A stretch of DNA of 64,000 bases from Saccharomonospora sp. NB11 (GCF_015910535.1 NZ_JACBJG010000006.1:124001-188000); one strand, 5' to 3'; shown: positions 8,843 to 25,712, counted from the stretch's first letter. A program made the numbers and translations. Notes: a model not told the origin generated them from the sequence alone.

Positions 8843-10161
8843 GCTCGACGGGCGCGACGATTCGTCGCAGGTTGCTCGGCCTGCTGCTGGTGGGGATTCT
8901 CGTCGGCGGCATCGCGTTGAGCGTGGCGATCTACAACAGGTCGTTCAGCCAGTACGTGACCGTGCGGTTGCAGGCCGACGAGATCGGCAACCAGCTCGCG
9001 CCGAACTCCGACGTGAAGGTGCGCGGGCTGATCGTGGGGCACGTCGGTGAGATCAACGCGACGTCCGACGGGACGGAGCTGGTACTCCAGCTCGACCCGC
9101 AGCACGCGGAACTCGTGCCGGCCAACGTGTCCGCGCGGTTCCTGCCGAAGACGTTGTTCGGCGAACGCTACGTCGACCTGGAGATCCCGGAGGAGCCGGC
9201 GACCGCGACCCTCGCCGACGGCGGAACGATCACGCAGGACCGCACCGAGGACGCCGTCCGGCTGGACCGAGCACTCGACAACCTGCTGCCCGTGCTGCAG
9301 GCCGTGCAACCGGAGAAGCTGTCGAGCACGTTGTCGGCCATCTCCACGGCGTTGGAGGGCAGGGGAGAGCAGCTCGGTGAGACCCTGTCCGAGCTGGGCG
9401 ACTACCTGAGCGAACTCAACCCGCACGTGCCGAGGCTGCAGGAGAACCTGCGGGAGCTGGCCGAGTTCTCCGACACGCTGTCCGACGTCGCACCGGACCT
9501 GCTGACCACGCTCGACAACCTCAGCACCACCAGCCGCACCGTCGTGGAGCAGCGGTTCAACCTCGACACGCTGTACCGGACGGTGACGGCGGCGACGACC
9601 GACCTCGACACCTTCCTGGAAGCCAACCAGGCCAACCTCATCAGCCTGGGTGAGACCGCGCGCCCCACGGCGGAGTTGTTGGCGAAGTACGCGCCGTCGT
9701 ACCCGTGCTTCCTCGGGCAGATGGCCGAGCTGGTGCCGCGGATCGACGAGTCGTTCGGCAAGGGCACGAACAAGCCCGGCCTGCACGCGACCCTGGAGAT
9801 CACGGTCGACCGTGGTCCGTACAAGGCCGGGCAGGACGAGCCCGAGTACAAGGACAAGCGCGGGCCTCGCTGCTACGCGATGGAGGAGTATCCCGACCCG
9901 TTCCCGCAGCATCCGCCGGACGGTCCGCTGCAGGACGGCACAGTGCACCCGCCCGCGGCGGGGACGTCGGGGACCGGGCTCAACCACTCGGCAGGCGGCG
10001 GCACCGCCCCGGCGGGCAACCCGGCGAACACCCCGGGCGAGCACGCGCTGGTGGCGCAGCTCGTCGGGCCGAGGGTCGGCATGGATCCGGGTGAGGTGCC
10101 GGCGTGGGGGTCGCTGCTCGTGGCCCCGCTGTACCGGGGAGCGCAGGTGACGGTCGAATGA
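8839..10161 (+). CDS. mceA: Mce family protein, position A
   Basis: This 440-residue substrate-binding/tunnel subunit of the Mce complex is anchored by an N-terminal helix at about 11-30. An MCE domain follows at about 40-115 (VKVRGLIVGHVGEI, ending FGERYVDLEIPEEP), then a long helical region to about 300 rich in regularly spaced Leu. The tail after about 340 is Pro/Gly/His-rich, as in other MceA-type proteins. In characterised systems six Mce subunits form a hetero-hexameric tube carrying lipid across the envelope. The substrate here is unknown. Confidence 0.93.
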   Translation: MSSTGATIRRRLLGLLLVGILVGGIALSVAIYNRSFSQYVTVRLQADEIGNQLAPNSDVKVRGLIVGHVGEINATSDGTELVLQLDPQHAELVPANVSARFLPKTLFGERYVDLEIPEEPATATLADGGTITQDRTEDAVRLDRALDNLLPVLQAVQPEKLSSTLSAISTALEGRGEQLGETLSELGDYLSELNPHVPRLQENLRELAEFSDTLSDVAPDLLTTLDNLSTTSRTVVEQRFNLDTLYRTVTAATTDLDTFLEANQANLISLGETARPTAELLAKYAPSYPCFLGQMAELVPRIDESFGKGTNKPGLHATLEITVDRGPYKAGQDEPEYKDKRGPRCYAMEEYPDPFPQHPPDGPLQDGTVHPPAAGTSGTGLNHSAGGGTAPAGNPANTPGEHALVAQLVGPRVGMDPGEVPAWGSLLVAPLYRGAQVTVE

Positions 10162-10198
10162 ACGGGACTCGGGTGATGCGTCGACCGGAGGTGATCGC

Positions 10199-11230
10199 GT
10201 GAGGGGACTGCTCGCGCCACTCCTGAAGCTCGGTGTCTTCGTGGTCACCACCGTGGTGTTCACGGCGATGCTCGCGTTCAGCATCGCCAACGTGAACACG
10301 TCCGACACCCACACCTACAAGGCCCGGTTCACCGACGCCACGTCCGTGCTCGCGGGCGACGAGGTCCGCATCGCGGGTGTCCGGGTGGGCAAGGTGTCCG
10401 ACGTGCGCATCGTCGACCGCCGGATCGCCGAGGTCGAGTTCGAACTGGACAGTCAGCGGACGTTGCCGGACAACGTGGTGGCGGCCATCAAGTTCCGCAA
10501 CCTGGTCGGGCAGCGGTACCTCTCCCTCGAACGCGGTGAGGGCGAACCCCAGGGCGTGCTGGACCACGGAGCGACGATCCCGCTGGAGAACACCCGCCCC
10601 GCCGTCGACCTCACCGAGTTGTTCAACGGCTTCAAGCCGTTGTTCCGGGCGCTCTCACCCGAGGACGTCAACACGCTGTCGTACCAGATCGTGCGGGTCC
10701 TGCAGGGCGAGGGCGGCACCGTGGAGAGCCTGCTCGCGCACACCGCGTCGCTCACCACGACGCTCGCCGAACGCGACCAGGTGATCGGCGACGTCATCGA
10801 CAACCTCAACCAGGTGCTGCACACCCTGAACGAACGCACACCGCAGCTCTCCCAGCTCATCGGCAGGCTCCAGCGGTTCGTGTCGGGACTCGCGAGCGAC
10901 CGGGAACCCATCGGCGAAGCCATCGACGCGATCGGCGACCTCACCCAGACCACGGCCGGTCTGCTCGACGAGGCCCGCAAGCCGCTGCGCGAGGACATCG
11001 ACGCGCTCGGTGAACTCGCCGGCAACCTCAACGACTCCGAGGAAGTCGTCGAGCACTTCATCCAGTTCCTGCCGAGGAAGACGAGCCGACTGGCGTCCAC
11101 AGCGGACTACGGCTCGTGGCTGAACTTCTTCCTGTGCGAAGCGAAGGGCAGCATCAGCATCACCGGGCTCGGCGACCAGCCGGTGTCGCTGCCGCTGTTG
11201 CCCGCCAACCGGAGTCGGTGCCTGTCATGA
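10199..11230 (+). CDS. mceB: Mce family protein, position B
   Basis: This Mce subunit has 343 residues, an N-terminal membrane anchor at about 9-28 and an MCE domain at about 40-115 (DEVRIAGVRVGKVSDVRI, then FRNLVGQRYLSLERG). The helical domain ends with a conserved-looking WLNFFLCEAKGSISI segment. The GTG at 10199 follows CGGAGGTGATC. The 37-nt gap after mceA is the largest between the mce genes of this operon. Its stop overlaps the next start. Confidence 0.93.
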   Translation: MRGLLAPLLKLGVFVVTTVVFTAMLAFSIANVNTSDTHTYKARFTDATSVLAGDEVRIAGVRVGKVSDVRIVDRRIAEVEFELDSQRTLPDNVVAAIKFRNLVGQRYLSLERGEGEPQGVLDHGATIPLENTRPAVDLTELFNGFKPLFRALSPEDVNTLSYQIVRVLQGEGGTVESLLAHTASLTTTLAERDQVIGDVIDNLNQVLHTLNERTPQLSQLIGRLQRFVSGLASDREPIGEAIDAIGDLTQTTAGLLDEARKPLREDIDALGELAGNLNDSEEVVEHFIQFLPRKTSRLASTADYGSWLNFFLCEAKGSISITGLGDQPVSLPLLPANRSRCLS

Positions 11231-12213
11231 CGAAGTTCTCCCACCGCAACCCCATCCCCATCGCGCTCGTCGGGATCACGTTGATCCTGCTGGGCACGCT
11301 CGCCGCGTTGAACTCCGACGACCTCCCGCTGATCGGCGGCGGCACCACCTACCGGGCCGAGTTCAGCGAGGCCGCGGGGCTGCAGACCGACGACGAGGTG
11401 CGGATCGCCGGTGTGAAGGTCGGCAAGGTCACCGACATCGACCTCGACGGCGCGAAGGTGCTGGTGTCGTTCAAGGTCTCCGACGCCTGGCTCGGCGACC
11501 GCACCACCGCCGCCATCAAGATCAAGACGTTGCTGGGGCAGAAGTTCCTCGCGCTCGACCCGCATGGCGAACAGACTCTCGACCCCGGCGACACGATCCC
11601 GCTCGACCGCACCGCCGCGCCCTACGACGTCCTCGAAGCGTTCCGCGACCTGTCCGAGACGGTGGACGAGATCGACGTCGACCAGCTCGCGGAGAGCTTC
11701 GACGTGCTGGCGGAGACCTTCTCCGACACCCCCGACGACGTGCGCGGCGCACTCTCCGGACTGTCCGAACTGTCCGACACCATCGCCTCACGCGACGCCG
11801 AACTCGCCGAGTTGCTCGACGGCACCCGGCAGGTCAGCCAGACGCTCGCCGACCGCGACGACGAACTCGCCACCCTCATCGAGGACGGCAACCTCCTGCT
11901 GGAGGAACTCTCCGCCCGTGAGGAAGCGATCAGCGCGATGCTCAACGGCACGAGGGAACTCACCGAGCAGTTGAAGGGCCTCGTCGACGACAACGACGAA
12001 CAGCTCGACCCCGTGCTCGCCCAGCTCGACAAGCTCACCGACATGCTGGAGCGCAACCAGGAGTCGCTGGCCGAGGGCATCGAGAACTTCGCGCCGTTCG
12101 TGCGCGTCTTCAACAACACCATCGGCAGCGGGCGCTGGTTCGACAACTACATCTGCGGCCTGCTCCTGCCGAGCATCGGACCGCTCAACGAAGAGGGGTG
12201 CAACGCGCGATGA
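11227..12213 (+). CDS. mceC: Mce family protein, position C
   Basis: This Mce subunit has 328 residues. An N-terminal helix (IPIALVGITLILLGTLAAL) is followed by the MCE domain (DEVRIAGVKVGKVTDIDL, IKTLLGQKFLALDP). The helical domain contains repeated Leu/Asp/Glu heptads and a terminal WFDNYICGLLLPS. The ATG at 11227 overlaps the previous stop (ATGA), so a longer in-frame reading from 11116, which would overlap mceB by 115 nt, is rejected. Confidence 0.93.
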   Translation: MTKFSHRNPIPIALVGITLILLGTLAALNSDDLPLIGGGTTYRAEFSEAAGLQTDDEVRIAGVKVGKVTDIDLDGAKVLVSFKVSDAWLGDRTTAAIKIKTLLGQKFLALDPHGEQTLDPGDTIPLDRTAAPYDVLEAFRDLSETVDEIDVDQLAESFDVLAETFSDTPDDVRGALSGLSELSDTIASRDAELAELLDGTRQVSQTLADRDDELATLIEDGNLLLEELSAREEAISAMLNGTRELTEQLKGLVDDNDEQLDPVLAQLDKLTDMLERNQESLAEGIENFAPFVRVFNNTIGSGRWFDNYICGLLLPSIGPLNEEGCNAR

Positions 12214-13388
12214 ACACCCGCTTCGGGCAACAGCTCGCCCGCGGTGTCGCCGCCGCCTGCGTGCTCGGCCTGGTGGTGGCCGGGGCGTTGTGGTGGACCT
12301 TGAAGGACGCCGGTTCCAAGACCGTCACCGCGTACTTCACCGAGGCGATCGGCCTCTACGAGGGCAACAGCGTGCGCATCCTCGGCGTAGAGGTGGGCGA
12401 GGTGGTCTCCGTCGAACCCGAGGGCGACCGCGTCCGCGTCGAGATGACCTACGACCGGAAGGTCTCCGTCCCCGCCGACGCCAAGGCCATCCTCGTCGCG
12501 CCCTCGCTGGTGTCAGACCGGTACGTGCAGTTCGCCCCCGCCTACACGGGAGGCGACGAACTCGACCACGGCGCCGTCATCCCGCTGCAGCGCACCGCCG
12601 TGCCGTTGGAGATCGACGAACTCGGCCGCAGCCTCAACCGCGTCTCCGAGGCACTCGGCCCGAACGGCGCCAACGCCGACGGCTCGCTGTCGGACCTCCT
12701 CGACACCGCCGCAGCCAACCTCGACGGCAACGGCAAGGCACTGAACCAGACCATCAGCAAACTCGGCCAGGCCGCGGGCACGCTCTCCGGCAACTCCGAA
12801 GACCTGTTCGTCACCGTCGAGAACCTCGCCAAGCTGTCCGGCACCCTCGCCGAGAGCGACGGCCAGGTGCGCCGCTTCGAGGAACAACTCGCCGAGGTCA
12901 GCGGCTTCCTCGCCGACGAGCGCGAGAACCTTTCCGCCACCGTCTCCGAACTCGGCACCACACTGCAGATCGTCGACGACTTCCTCAACGACAACCGCGA
13001 CCGCGTGAAGTCCAACGTGGACAAGCTCGCCGACGTCACCAAGGTGCTCGTCGACCAGCGGGCGGCGCTCGCCGAGACCCTCGACATCGCCCCGCTCGCC
13101 CTCGGCAACCTCGCCAACACCTACAACGGCGCCTCGGGCACCCTCGACGCCCGGCCGAACATGAACGAGCTGACCGAACCCCCGATCGCGATGGTGTGCA
13201 ACCTGCTCAAGCAGACCCCCAAGGCACTCGACGCGCTCGGCAACCTCTGCTCGGAGCTGAGCGGCGTGCTGGAGGGAGCGATCCCGCTGCCGTCGCTGGC
13301 CGAGACGGTCAACTCGCTCAACAAGGGCAAGCTGCCGCCTCTGCCGCTGCCGCTGCTCGGGCAGTTCTCCTCGGGAGGTGACCGATGA
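12210..13388 (+). CDS. mceD: Mce family protein, position D
   Basis: This Mce subunit has 392 residues. It has a membrane anchor at about 10-27 and an MCE domain containing GNSVRILGVEVGEVVSVEPEG and LVAPSLVSDRYVQFAPAY, then an extended helical domain. The C-terminal 40 residues are Leu/Pro-rich with three Cys near 335-355. The ATG at 12210 forms an ATGA overlap with mceC. An alternative GTG-like start 12 nt upstream is possible. Confidence 0.92.
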   Translation: MNTRFGQQLARGVAAACVLGLVVAGALWWTLKDAGSKTVTAYFTEAIGLYEGNSVRILGVEVGEVVSVEPEGDRVRVEMTYDRKVSVPADAKAILVAPSLVSDRYVQFAPAYTGGDELDHGAVIPLQRTAVPLEIDELGRSLNRVSEALGPNGANADGSLSDLLDTAAANLDGNGKALNQTISKLGQAAGTLSGNSEDLFVTVENLAKLSGTLAESDGQVRRFEEQLAEVSGFLADERENLSATVSELGTTLQIVDDFLNDNRDRVKSNVDKLADVTKVLVDQRAALAETLDIAPLALGNLANTYNGASGTLDARPNMNELTEPPIAMVCNLLKQTPKALDALGNLCSELSGVLEGAIPLPSLAETVNSLNKGKLPPLPLPLLGQFSSGGDR

Positions 13389-14584
13389 GGCGCCTGCGCA
13401 CACTCGTGACGGCCGCGAGCGCGGCCACGTTCCTCGTGACCGCGGGTTGCAGCGGCTACCAGGGCATCTACGACGTCCCGCTCCCCGGCGGCGCCGACCT
13501 CGGCGACGACCCGTACACGATCCGCGTGCACTTCCGCGACGTGCTCGACCTCGTCCCCAAGGCGGGCGTCCGGGTGGGCGAGGTGCCCGTCGGCGCCGTC
13601 GAGGAGGTGCGGCTCGCCGAGGACGGGTGGACCGCCGAAGTGGTGCTCGTCGTCAACCGCGACGTCCAACTGCCCTCCGGCGCCATCGCCAACCTGCGCC
13701 AGTCGAGCCTGCTCGGGGAGAAGTACGTCGAGCTCGCCGCGCCCGCCGAGGGCACCGACGCCGGTGGCGGCACACTGTCCGACGGCGACCTCATCCCGAT
13801 CGAGCGCACCAACCGCAGCGTCCAAGTCGAAGAGGTGCTCGGCGCGCTCTCCATGCTGCTCAACGGCGGCGGTGTCGAACAGCTCAACACGATCACCAAG
13901 GAACTCAACGCGGCGCTGGAGGGTAACGCGCCCGACATCAAGGCGCTGCTGCGCAACGCCGAGGAGCTCGTCAAGGCCCTCGACGAGCAGTCCAGCGACA
14001 TCACCACCGCGCTCGACGCGCTCAACCGGCTGTCGTCGACCCTCAGTTCGCAGCGCGACAAGATCGCCACCGCCGTCGAGGACCTCGGCCCCGGGCTGGA
14101 GGTGCTGGAGCGCCAGCGCGACCAGCTCGTCGACATGCTGAGCGCGCTCGACGGACTGTCCGAGGTCGCCGTCGAGACCGTCAACGCCGGGCAGGAGGAC
14201 CTCGTCGCGAACCTCGAAGCGCTGCTGCCGGTGTTGCGCAAGCTCGGCGAGGCCGGGTCGGACCTCCCCAACGCCCTGGAACTGATGCTGACCTACCCGT
14301 TCACCGACGCGGCGGCCGAAGGCGTCAAGGGCGACTACATGAACCTCTACCTCGACCTGGACCTCAACCTGAAGGAGATCCTGGCCAACCTCGGCCGCAG
14401 CAGGCAGAACCCGCTGCACAGCCTCCCGATCATCGGTGACCTCACCAGCCCGCGCGAGACCGACCCCGACGACACGTCGTCGGTGCTGCCGATCCCCGGC
14501 GACGACCGGTACAGCACGTCCGGGCAGAACGGGTCGAGCGGCCTCGGCGGGCTCGTCGAATCCATCGTGGGAGGGCAGCGCTGA
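13385..14584 (+). CDS. mceE: Mce family lipoprotein, position E
   Basis: This 399-residue subunit is the lipoprotein member of the six. The N-terminus MRRLRTLVTAASAATFLV is followed by lipobox TAGC with the lipid-acceptor Cys at 22. In mycobacterial operons the fifth Mce protein (LprK class) is likewise the lipoprotein, supporting the position-E call. The MCE domain follows (KAGVRVGEVPVGAVEEVRL, LGEKYVELAAPAEG), then the helical domain. Overlaps on both sides (ATGA before, 1 nt after) indicate translation coupling. Confidence 0.93.
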   Translation: MRRLRTLVTAASAATFLVTAGCSGYQGIYDVPLPGGADLGDDPYTIRVHFRDVLDLVPKAGVRVGEVPVGAVEEVRLAEDGWTAEVVLVVNRDVQLPSGAIANLRQSSLLGEKYVELAAPAEGTDAGGGTLSDGDLIPIERTNRSVQVEEVLGALSMLLNGGGVEQLNTITKELNAALEGNAPDIKALLRNAEELVKALDEQSSDITTALDALNRLSSTLSSQRDKIATAVEDLGPGLEVLERQRDQLVDMLSALDGLSEVAVETVNAGQEDLVANLEALLPVLRKLGEAGSDLPNALELMLTYPFTDAAAEGVKGDYMNLYLDLDLNLKEILANLGRSRQNPLHSLPIIGDLTSPRETDPDDTSSVLPIPGDDRYSTSGQNGSSGLGGLVESIVGGQR

Positions 14585-15843
14585 TGCTCGTGCGCAAGAC
14601 CAGGATCCAGCTCGTCGCCTTCCTCGTCATCTCGGTGCTGGCGGTCGGGTACGCGCTCGTGCGCTTCACCGACGTCGAGAAAACGTTCGGCTCCGGCGGC
14701 TACACCGTCCACCTGCACATGAGCGAATCGGGCGGCATCTTCACCGGCGCGGAGGTGACCTACCGCGGCTACAACATCGGTAAGGTCGGCCCGCTCAGCC
14801 TGACCCGCGACGGGCTGTCGGCTGCCCTGCACATCGAACCGGACGCGCCGGCGGTGCCGAAGGACCTGCACGTCGCGGTCGCCAACCGCTCGGCCGTGGG
14901 TGAGCAGTACATCGACCTGCGGCCGGTGAAGGACGAGGGCCCCTACCTGACCGAGGGCGACGTGATCCCCGCCGACAAGGTCACCACGCCCGTCCCGTCC
15001 GAGAAAATCATCTCGGACCTGGACGCGTTGGCGTCGTCGGTGCCCACCGAGTCGTTGCGCACGGTCGTCGACGAGGCGTACGAGGGGTTCCGAGGCACCG
15101 GCCGCGACCTCCAGGTACTGCTGGACACCACCGGCGAGTTCACGCGCGTGGCGAAGGAGTACCTGCCGCAGACGGTGGACTTGCTGGAGGACGGCACGAC
15201 CGTCCTGGCCACCCAGAACGACCTCAGCACCCACATGCGGTCGTTCAGCGCCGACCTCAAGGACCTGTCGCAGACGCTCAAGGACTCCGACGCCGACCTC
15301 CGTGAGCTCATCGCCGCGGCCCCGGAGGCGGCCACCACCGTCAGCGAGGTGCTGGCCGAGTCGGGGCCGAACCTGAGCACGCTCGTGGCCAACCTCTTGA
15401 CCACGTCCAACGTGCTCGTCACCCGGCTCGACGGACTGGAGCAGGCGTTCATCAGCTACCCCATGGTCGCGGCGGGCGCCTACAGCGTGACCCCCGGCGA
15501 CGGCACGGCACACCTGGGGCTCGTGCTGAACCTCTTCAACCCGCCCGCGTGCACCAAGGGCTACCGTTCTCCCAAGGACTACCGCCCGGGCAACGAGACC
15601 GCCGAACGCGAGCACTACGCCGACGCGTACTGTGCCGAACCCGAGGGCAGCCCCATCGCGGTGCGCGGCTCGCAGAACGCACCGTTCAACGGTGTGCCCG
15701 TCGTGCCCAGCGCGGAGCAGGTGCGGGCCAACAGCAACCGCGACTCGGAGCAGTTGGAGGCGTTGCGGCGGGCGGCGCTCGGCCTCGACGACGACGATCG
15801 CTCGATCACCTCGCTGCGGCAGCTCGTGGGCCTGGAGGACTGA
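14584..15843 (+). CDS. mceF: Mce family protein, position F
   Basis: This last Mce subunit has 419 residues, an N-terminal anchor (IQLVAFLVISVLAVGYALV, about 8-26) and the MCE domain (GAEVTYRGYNIGKVGPLSL, NRSAVGEQYIDLRP). A helical region follows. The tail carries three Cys (PPACTKGYR, DAYCAEP and nearby) that may pair outside the membrane. It overlaps mceE by one base. The 72-nt gap that follows holds a promoter-like element for the next gene. Confidence 0.93.
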   Translation: MLVRKTRIQLVAFLVISVLAVGYALVRFTDVEKTFGSGGYTVHLHMSESGGIFTGAEVTYRGYNIGKVGPLSLTRDGLSAALHIEPDAPAVPKDLHVAVANRSAVGEQYIDLRPVKDEGPYLTEGDVIPADKVTTPVPSEKIISDLDALASSVPTESLRTVVDEAYEGFRGTGRDLQVLLDTTGEFTRVAKEYLPQTVDLLEDGTTVLATQNDLSTHMRSFSADLKDLSQTLKDSDADLRELIAAAPEAATTVSEVLAESGPNLSTLVANLLTTSNVLVTRLDGLEQAFISYPMVAAGAYSVTPGDGTAHLGLVLNLFNPPACTKGYRSPKDYRPGNETAEREHYADAYCAEPEGSPIAVRGSQNAPFNGVPVVPSAEQVRANSNRDSEQLEALRRAALGLDDDDRSITSLRQLVGLED

Positions 15844-15880
15844 GGACACCCACGGCCCCAGCCCACCGACACCGTTCACC

Positions 15881-15907
15881 TCGACAACACCCACCCCGAC
15901 CTAGTCT
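15881..15907 (+). promoter_or_regulatory. Putative internal promoter giving a leaderless transcript
   Basis: TCGACA at 15881-15886 and TAGTCT at 15902-15907 are separated by 15 nt. The -10 ends only 8 nt before the ATG at 15916, so a transcript started here would begin at or next to the start codon. Spacing is short, so this is tentative. Confidence 0.4.
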
Positions 15908-15915
15908 GGAGCGCC

Positions 15916-16674
15916 ATGAGTTCGGACGAGCAGCGGCCGGAGCCGGACGAGCAGGAGAACCGCGTGGCCGCCGACGCCGGGCGCGACGACGGCGATCAGG
16001 TCGATCCGCACGGCGACACGACGACCGACGAGCCCACCGGCGAGGCCATCGAGGCCACCGAGAAGACCGAGGAGTCCGACGGCTCCGTCGAGGAGTCGGC
16101 CTCGGCGGAGGGCCGCGAGAAGCGGTCACCCCGCCAGGGCCCGCCGCGACCGGTGGTGTTCGTCGCCGCGGCCCTGACGGTGGCGTCCCTGGTGGTCGCC
16201 GTCGTGTTCGGCGTGATGTGGCAGAGCGCCGAGGGCAGCGACGACGTGCGCATCGCCGAGGCACGCGAGGCCGTGGTGGCGTCGGCGGGCTCGGCCGTGG
16301 TCGCGTTCACCGGCCTCGACTCGGAGGCCCCCGACGAGTACTTCCGCAGGCAGAAGGAGCTCGCGACCGGCGATCTGCTCAAGGAGATCGAGGCGACCGA
16401 GCAGCAGTACCGCGACGCGATCAGCAAGGCCAAGACCACGGTCGACGCGCGGGTCGCGGACGTGGCGGTGGAGGAGCTCAACGTCCACGAGGGCAAGGCG
16501 ATCGCCCTGGCCGTCGTGGAGCTGACCGTCACGCAGGAGCAGGACACCGGGACGAAGACGCTGCGCATGCAGTTGCAGCTCGAACGTGATCGAGGCGACG
16601 ACTCCGGCGACACGTCGGAACAGGCGTGGAAGGTGTCGGGCATCTCGCCCGTGGAGTACGGCGCCAGCGGCTGA
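15916..16674 (+). CDS. Mce-associated membrane protein (first)
   Basis: This 252-residue protein has an acidic, disordered cytoplasmic N-terminus (1-70), one membrane helix at about 76-97 (VVFVAAALTVASLVVAVVFGV) and an outer domain of the Mas/VirB8-like type. The outer domain has the usual pattern of a helix (ARVADVAVEEL) and mixed strands ending VSGISPVEYGASG. Mce-associated proteins are thought to stabilise the Mce complex. No good ribosome site is visible before ATG 15916, in keeping with a leaderless message. Confidence 0.82.
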   Translation: MSSDEQRPEPDEQENRVAADAGRDDGDQVDPHGDTTTDEPTGEAIEATEKTEESDGSVEESASAEGREKRSPRQGPPRPVVFVAAALTVASLVVAVVFGVMWQSAEGSDDVRIAEAREAVVASAGSAVVAFTGLDSEAPDEYFRRQKELATGDLLKEIEATEQQYRDAISKAKTTVDARVADVAVEELNVHEGKAIALAVVELTVTQEQDTGTKTLRMQLQLERDRGDDSGDTSEQAWKVSGISPVEYGASG

Positions 16675-16741
16675 CCCGCTCCCGCCGCCCGTTCCCCGCC
16701 CCTCGCGAGCCACCGTCGCACGACCCAGTCAGGAGACCCCG

Positions 16742-17833
16742 ATGCCTCCCTCCCGGCGCCGCAACCTCGGTGCACAGCCGCCCACACCGTCCCGCCGTCC
16801 CCGGGTCGCGGGCCTGCGCAGGCCGTCCCCGGTCAAGCGGGTGTCGGAACCGACCGAACCCACCGAACCCACCGAGTCGACTGAGCCCACCGAGCCGACC
16901 GAGGCCGCTGCCGATCCGTCCGTCGACAAGTCCGACGCGGTCGAGAGCGCGCCGAGCGTGGCCGAGCGGGAGGCCACGACCCCCGACGACACCGAGCCGG
17001 AACCCGCCACCGAGCAGGGGGCCGAGCAGGACGAGGAGCCTTCCGGCACTGCCGAGCCGACGCCCTCCGAGGCCACGGACGCCCCGGCCCGGCCGAGCCC
17101 GCGACGCAAGGCGCGTGACCGAGGTACCGCCCGGCCCACGGACGCCGACCAGGTGGACGTGCGCGACCAGGCGGCCGCCCTCGCCGAACGGCCGGCCGCC
17201 GAGGAAGAGCCCGAGGCCGTCGACTCGACGACTCGTCGCCGCGTCGGCTACCCGGTGCTGGCCGCGCTGATCGCCGCGACGCTCGTGCTCGCGGGTCTCG
17301 CCGTGTTCTTCAAGATCAAGCACAGTGAGGTCTCGAACCTCGTCGGCAACACGGCGCTGGTCGACGTCGCCTCCACCGCCGAGGTGAAGCAGGCGATGGA
17401 GGACGCGGCGGAGCAGTTGCTGTCGGTCAACTACAAGGACATGGAGAAGACCGAGCGGGCCGCGGACCGGTTCCTCGGCAGCGACGAGGTCCGCAAGACC
17501 TACGACGGCCTCATGGGCGACTACCGCAAGCAGGCCGCTGAGCAGAAGATCGTCGTTACCACGACGGCGGTTCGCAGCGGAGTGGTGGTCCTCGACGACG
17601 ACAGCGCCAGGGTCATGGTCTACGTTGATCAAGTGGCGACGCGGGCCGGCAACGACCAGCCGATGGGTGGCCCGGCCGCTCTGTGGTTCGAGGCCGAACG
17701 ACAGGACGGCACGTGGAAGGTCTCCGATCTGGACGTCTACGGTTCCGCTGAGTCCGATACTCGATCGGGGTCGGCTCCGACCGGCGCCGAACCATCATCG
17801 TCGCAGGCAGAGGATTCGACGGAGGGTAACTGA
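16742..17833 (+). CDS. Mce-associated membrane protein (second, long N-terminal tail)
   Basis: This 363-residue relative of the previous protein has residues 1-165 that are low-complexity: a basic stretch, a repeated PTEPTEPTE block at about 40-55 and acidic/Pro segments. A membrane helix at about 172-194 follows, then an outer Mas-type domain (VKQAMEDAAEQLLSVNYKDMEKTERAA) that ends in a Ser/Glu-rich tail. The ATG at 16742 follows CAGGAGACCC. Genes of this pair normally close Mce operons. Confidence 0.82.
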   Translation: MPPSRRRNLGAQPPTPSRRPRVAGLRRPSPVKRVSEPTEPTEPTESTEPTEPTEAAADPSVDKSDAVESAPSVAEREATTPDDTEPEPATEQGAEQDEEPSGTAEPTPSEATDAPARPSPRRKARDRGTARPTDADQVDVRDQAAALAERPAAEEEPEAVDSTTRRRVGYPVLAALIAATLVLAGLAVFFKIKHSEVSNLVGNTALVDVASTAEVKQAMEDAAEQLLSVNYKDMEKTERAADRFLGSDEVRKTYDGLMGDYRKQAAEQKIVVTTTAVRSGVVVLDDDSARVMVYVDQVATRAGNDQPMGGPAALWFEAERQDGTWKVSDLDVYGSAESDTRSGSAPTGAEPSSSQAEDSTEGN

Positions 17834-18012
17834 CACTGCGCCAACCGGTGGTCAACACCTGAAGGACGCTTGACTCAGCGTCTCCGGGGGTTCACGCTTA
17901 CAGGCAACACGGCGCGCCTTGCGGGAGGCGCGTCGGGGACACGAGTAGGGAGAGAACAGACCGAGGCCGGACCACGATCGCTGCGGGTCTTCGCGCGATC
18001 AGGTGGGTCCCC

Positions 18013-18041
18013 TCGACAACTCTCCTGTTGCGGGCTAGACT
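18013..18041 (+). promoter_or_regulatory. Putative rpoB promoter
   Basis: TCGACA at 18013-18018, a 17-nt spacer and TAGACT at 18036-18041 fit the actinobacterial housekeeping consensus well. The start would lie about 130 nt upstream of rpoB. A second TAGGAT near 18086 and a TTGACA near 18112 may be further promoters. The rest of 17834-18177 shows no gene. Confidence 0.6.
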
Positions 18042-18177
18042 GCTTCTTTGCGCTGCCCACTTTCAGGCTGCCCTTTTGCGGTAGCTAGGATGGTCGGCAA
18101 CACCGCACCCTTGACAGTCCGCGTTACGAGTTGCTAGCGCGGCTGCTCAACCAGCTATGTCCCCGGAAGGACGCATC

Positions 18178-21669
<3,492 letters not shown>

Positions 21670-21677
21670 CCCAGCCG

Positions 21678-21711
21678 CCCGGTGGGGTCCGAGCCACTGG
21701 ACCCCACCGGG
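21678..21711 (+). other. Strong hairpin in the rpoB-rpoC spacer
   Basis: CCCGGTGGGGTCC at 21678-21690 and GGACCCCACCGGG at 21699-21711 form a perfect 13-bp stem with an 8-nt loop. No T-run follows, and rpoC must be transcribed through it, so an RNA processing or stability element is more likely than a terminator. Confidence 0.7.
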
Positions 21712-21788
21712 TAGCCGAACCCCTCTAACCGATGGGGTCGGGACCGCACCCCGTACCCCCGAGATGAACCCCAAGGGGATGCAAGAAC

Positions 21789-25700
<3,912 letters not shown>

Positions 25701-25712
25701 GCCGAGCAGAGC

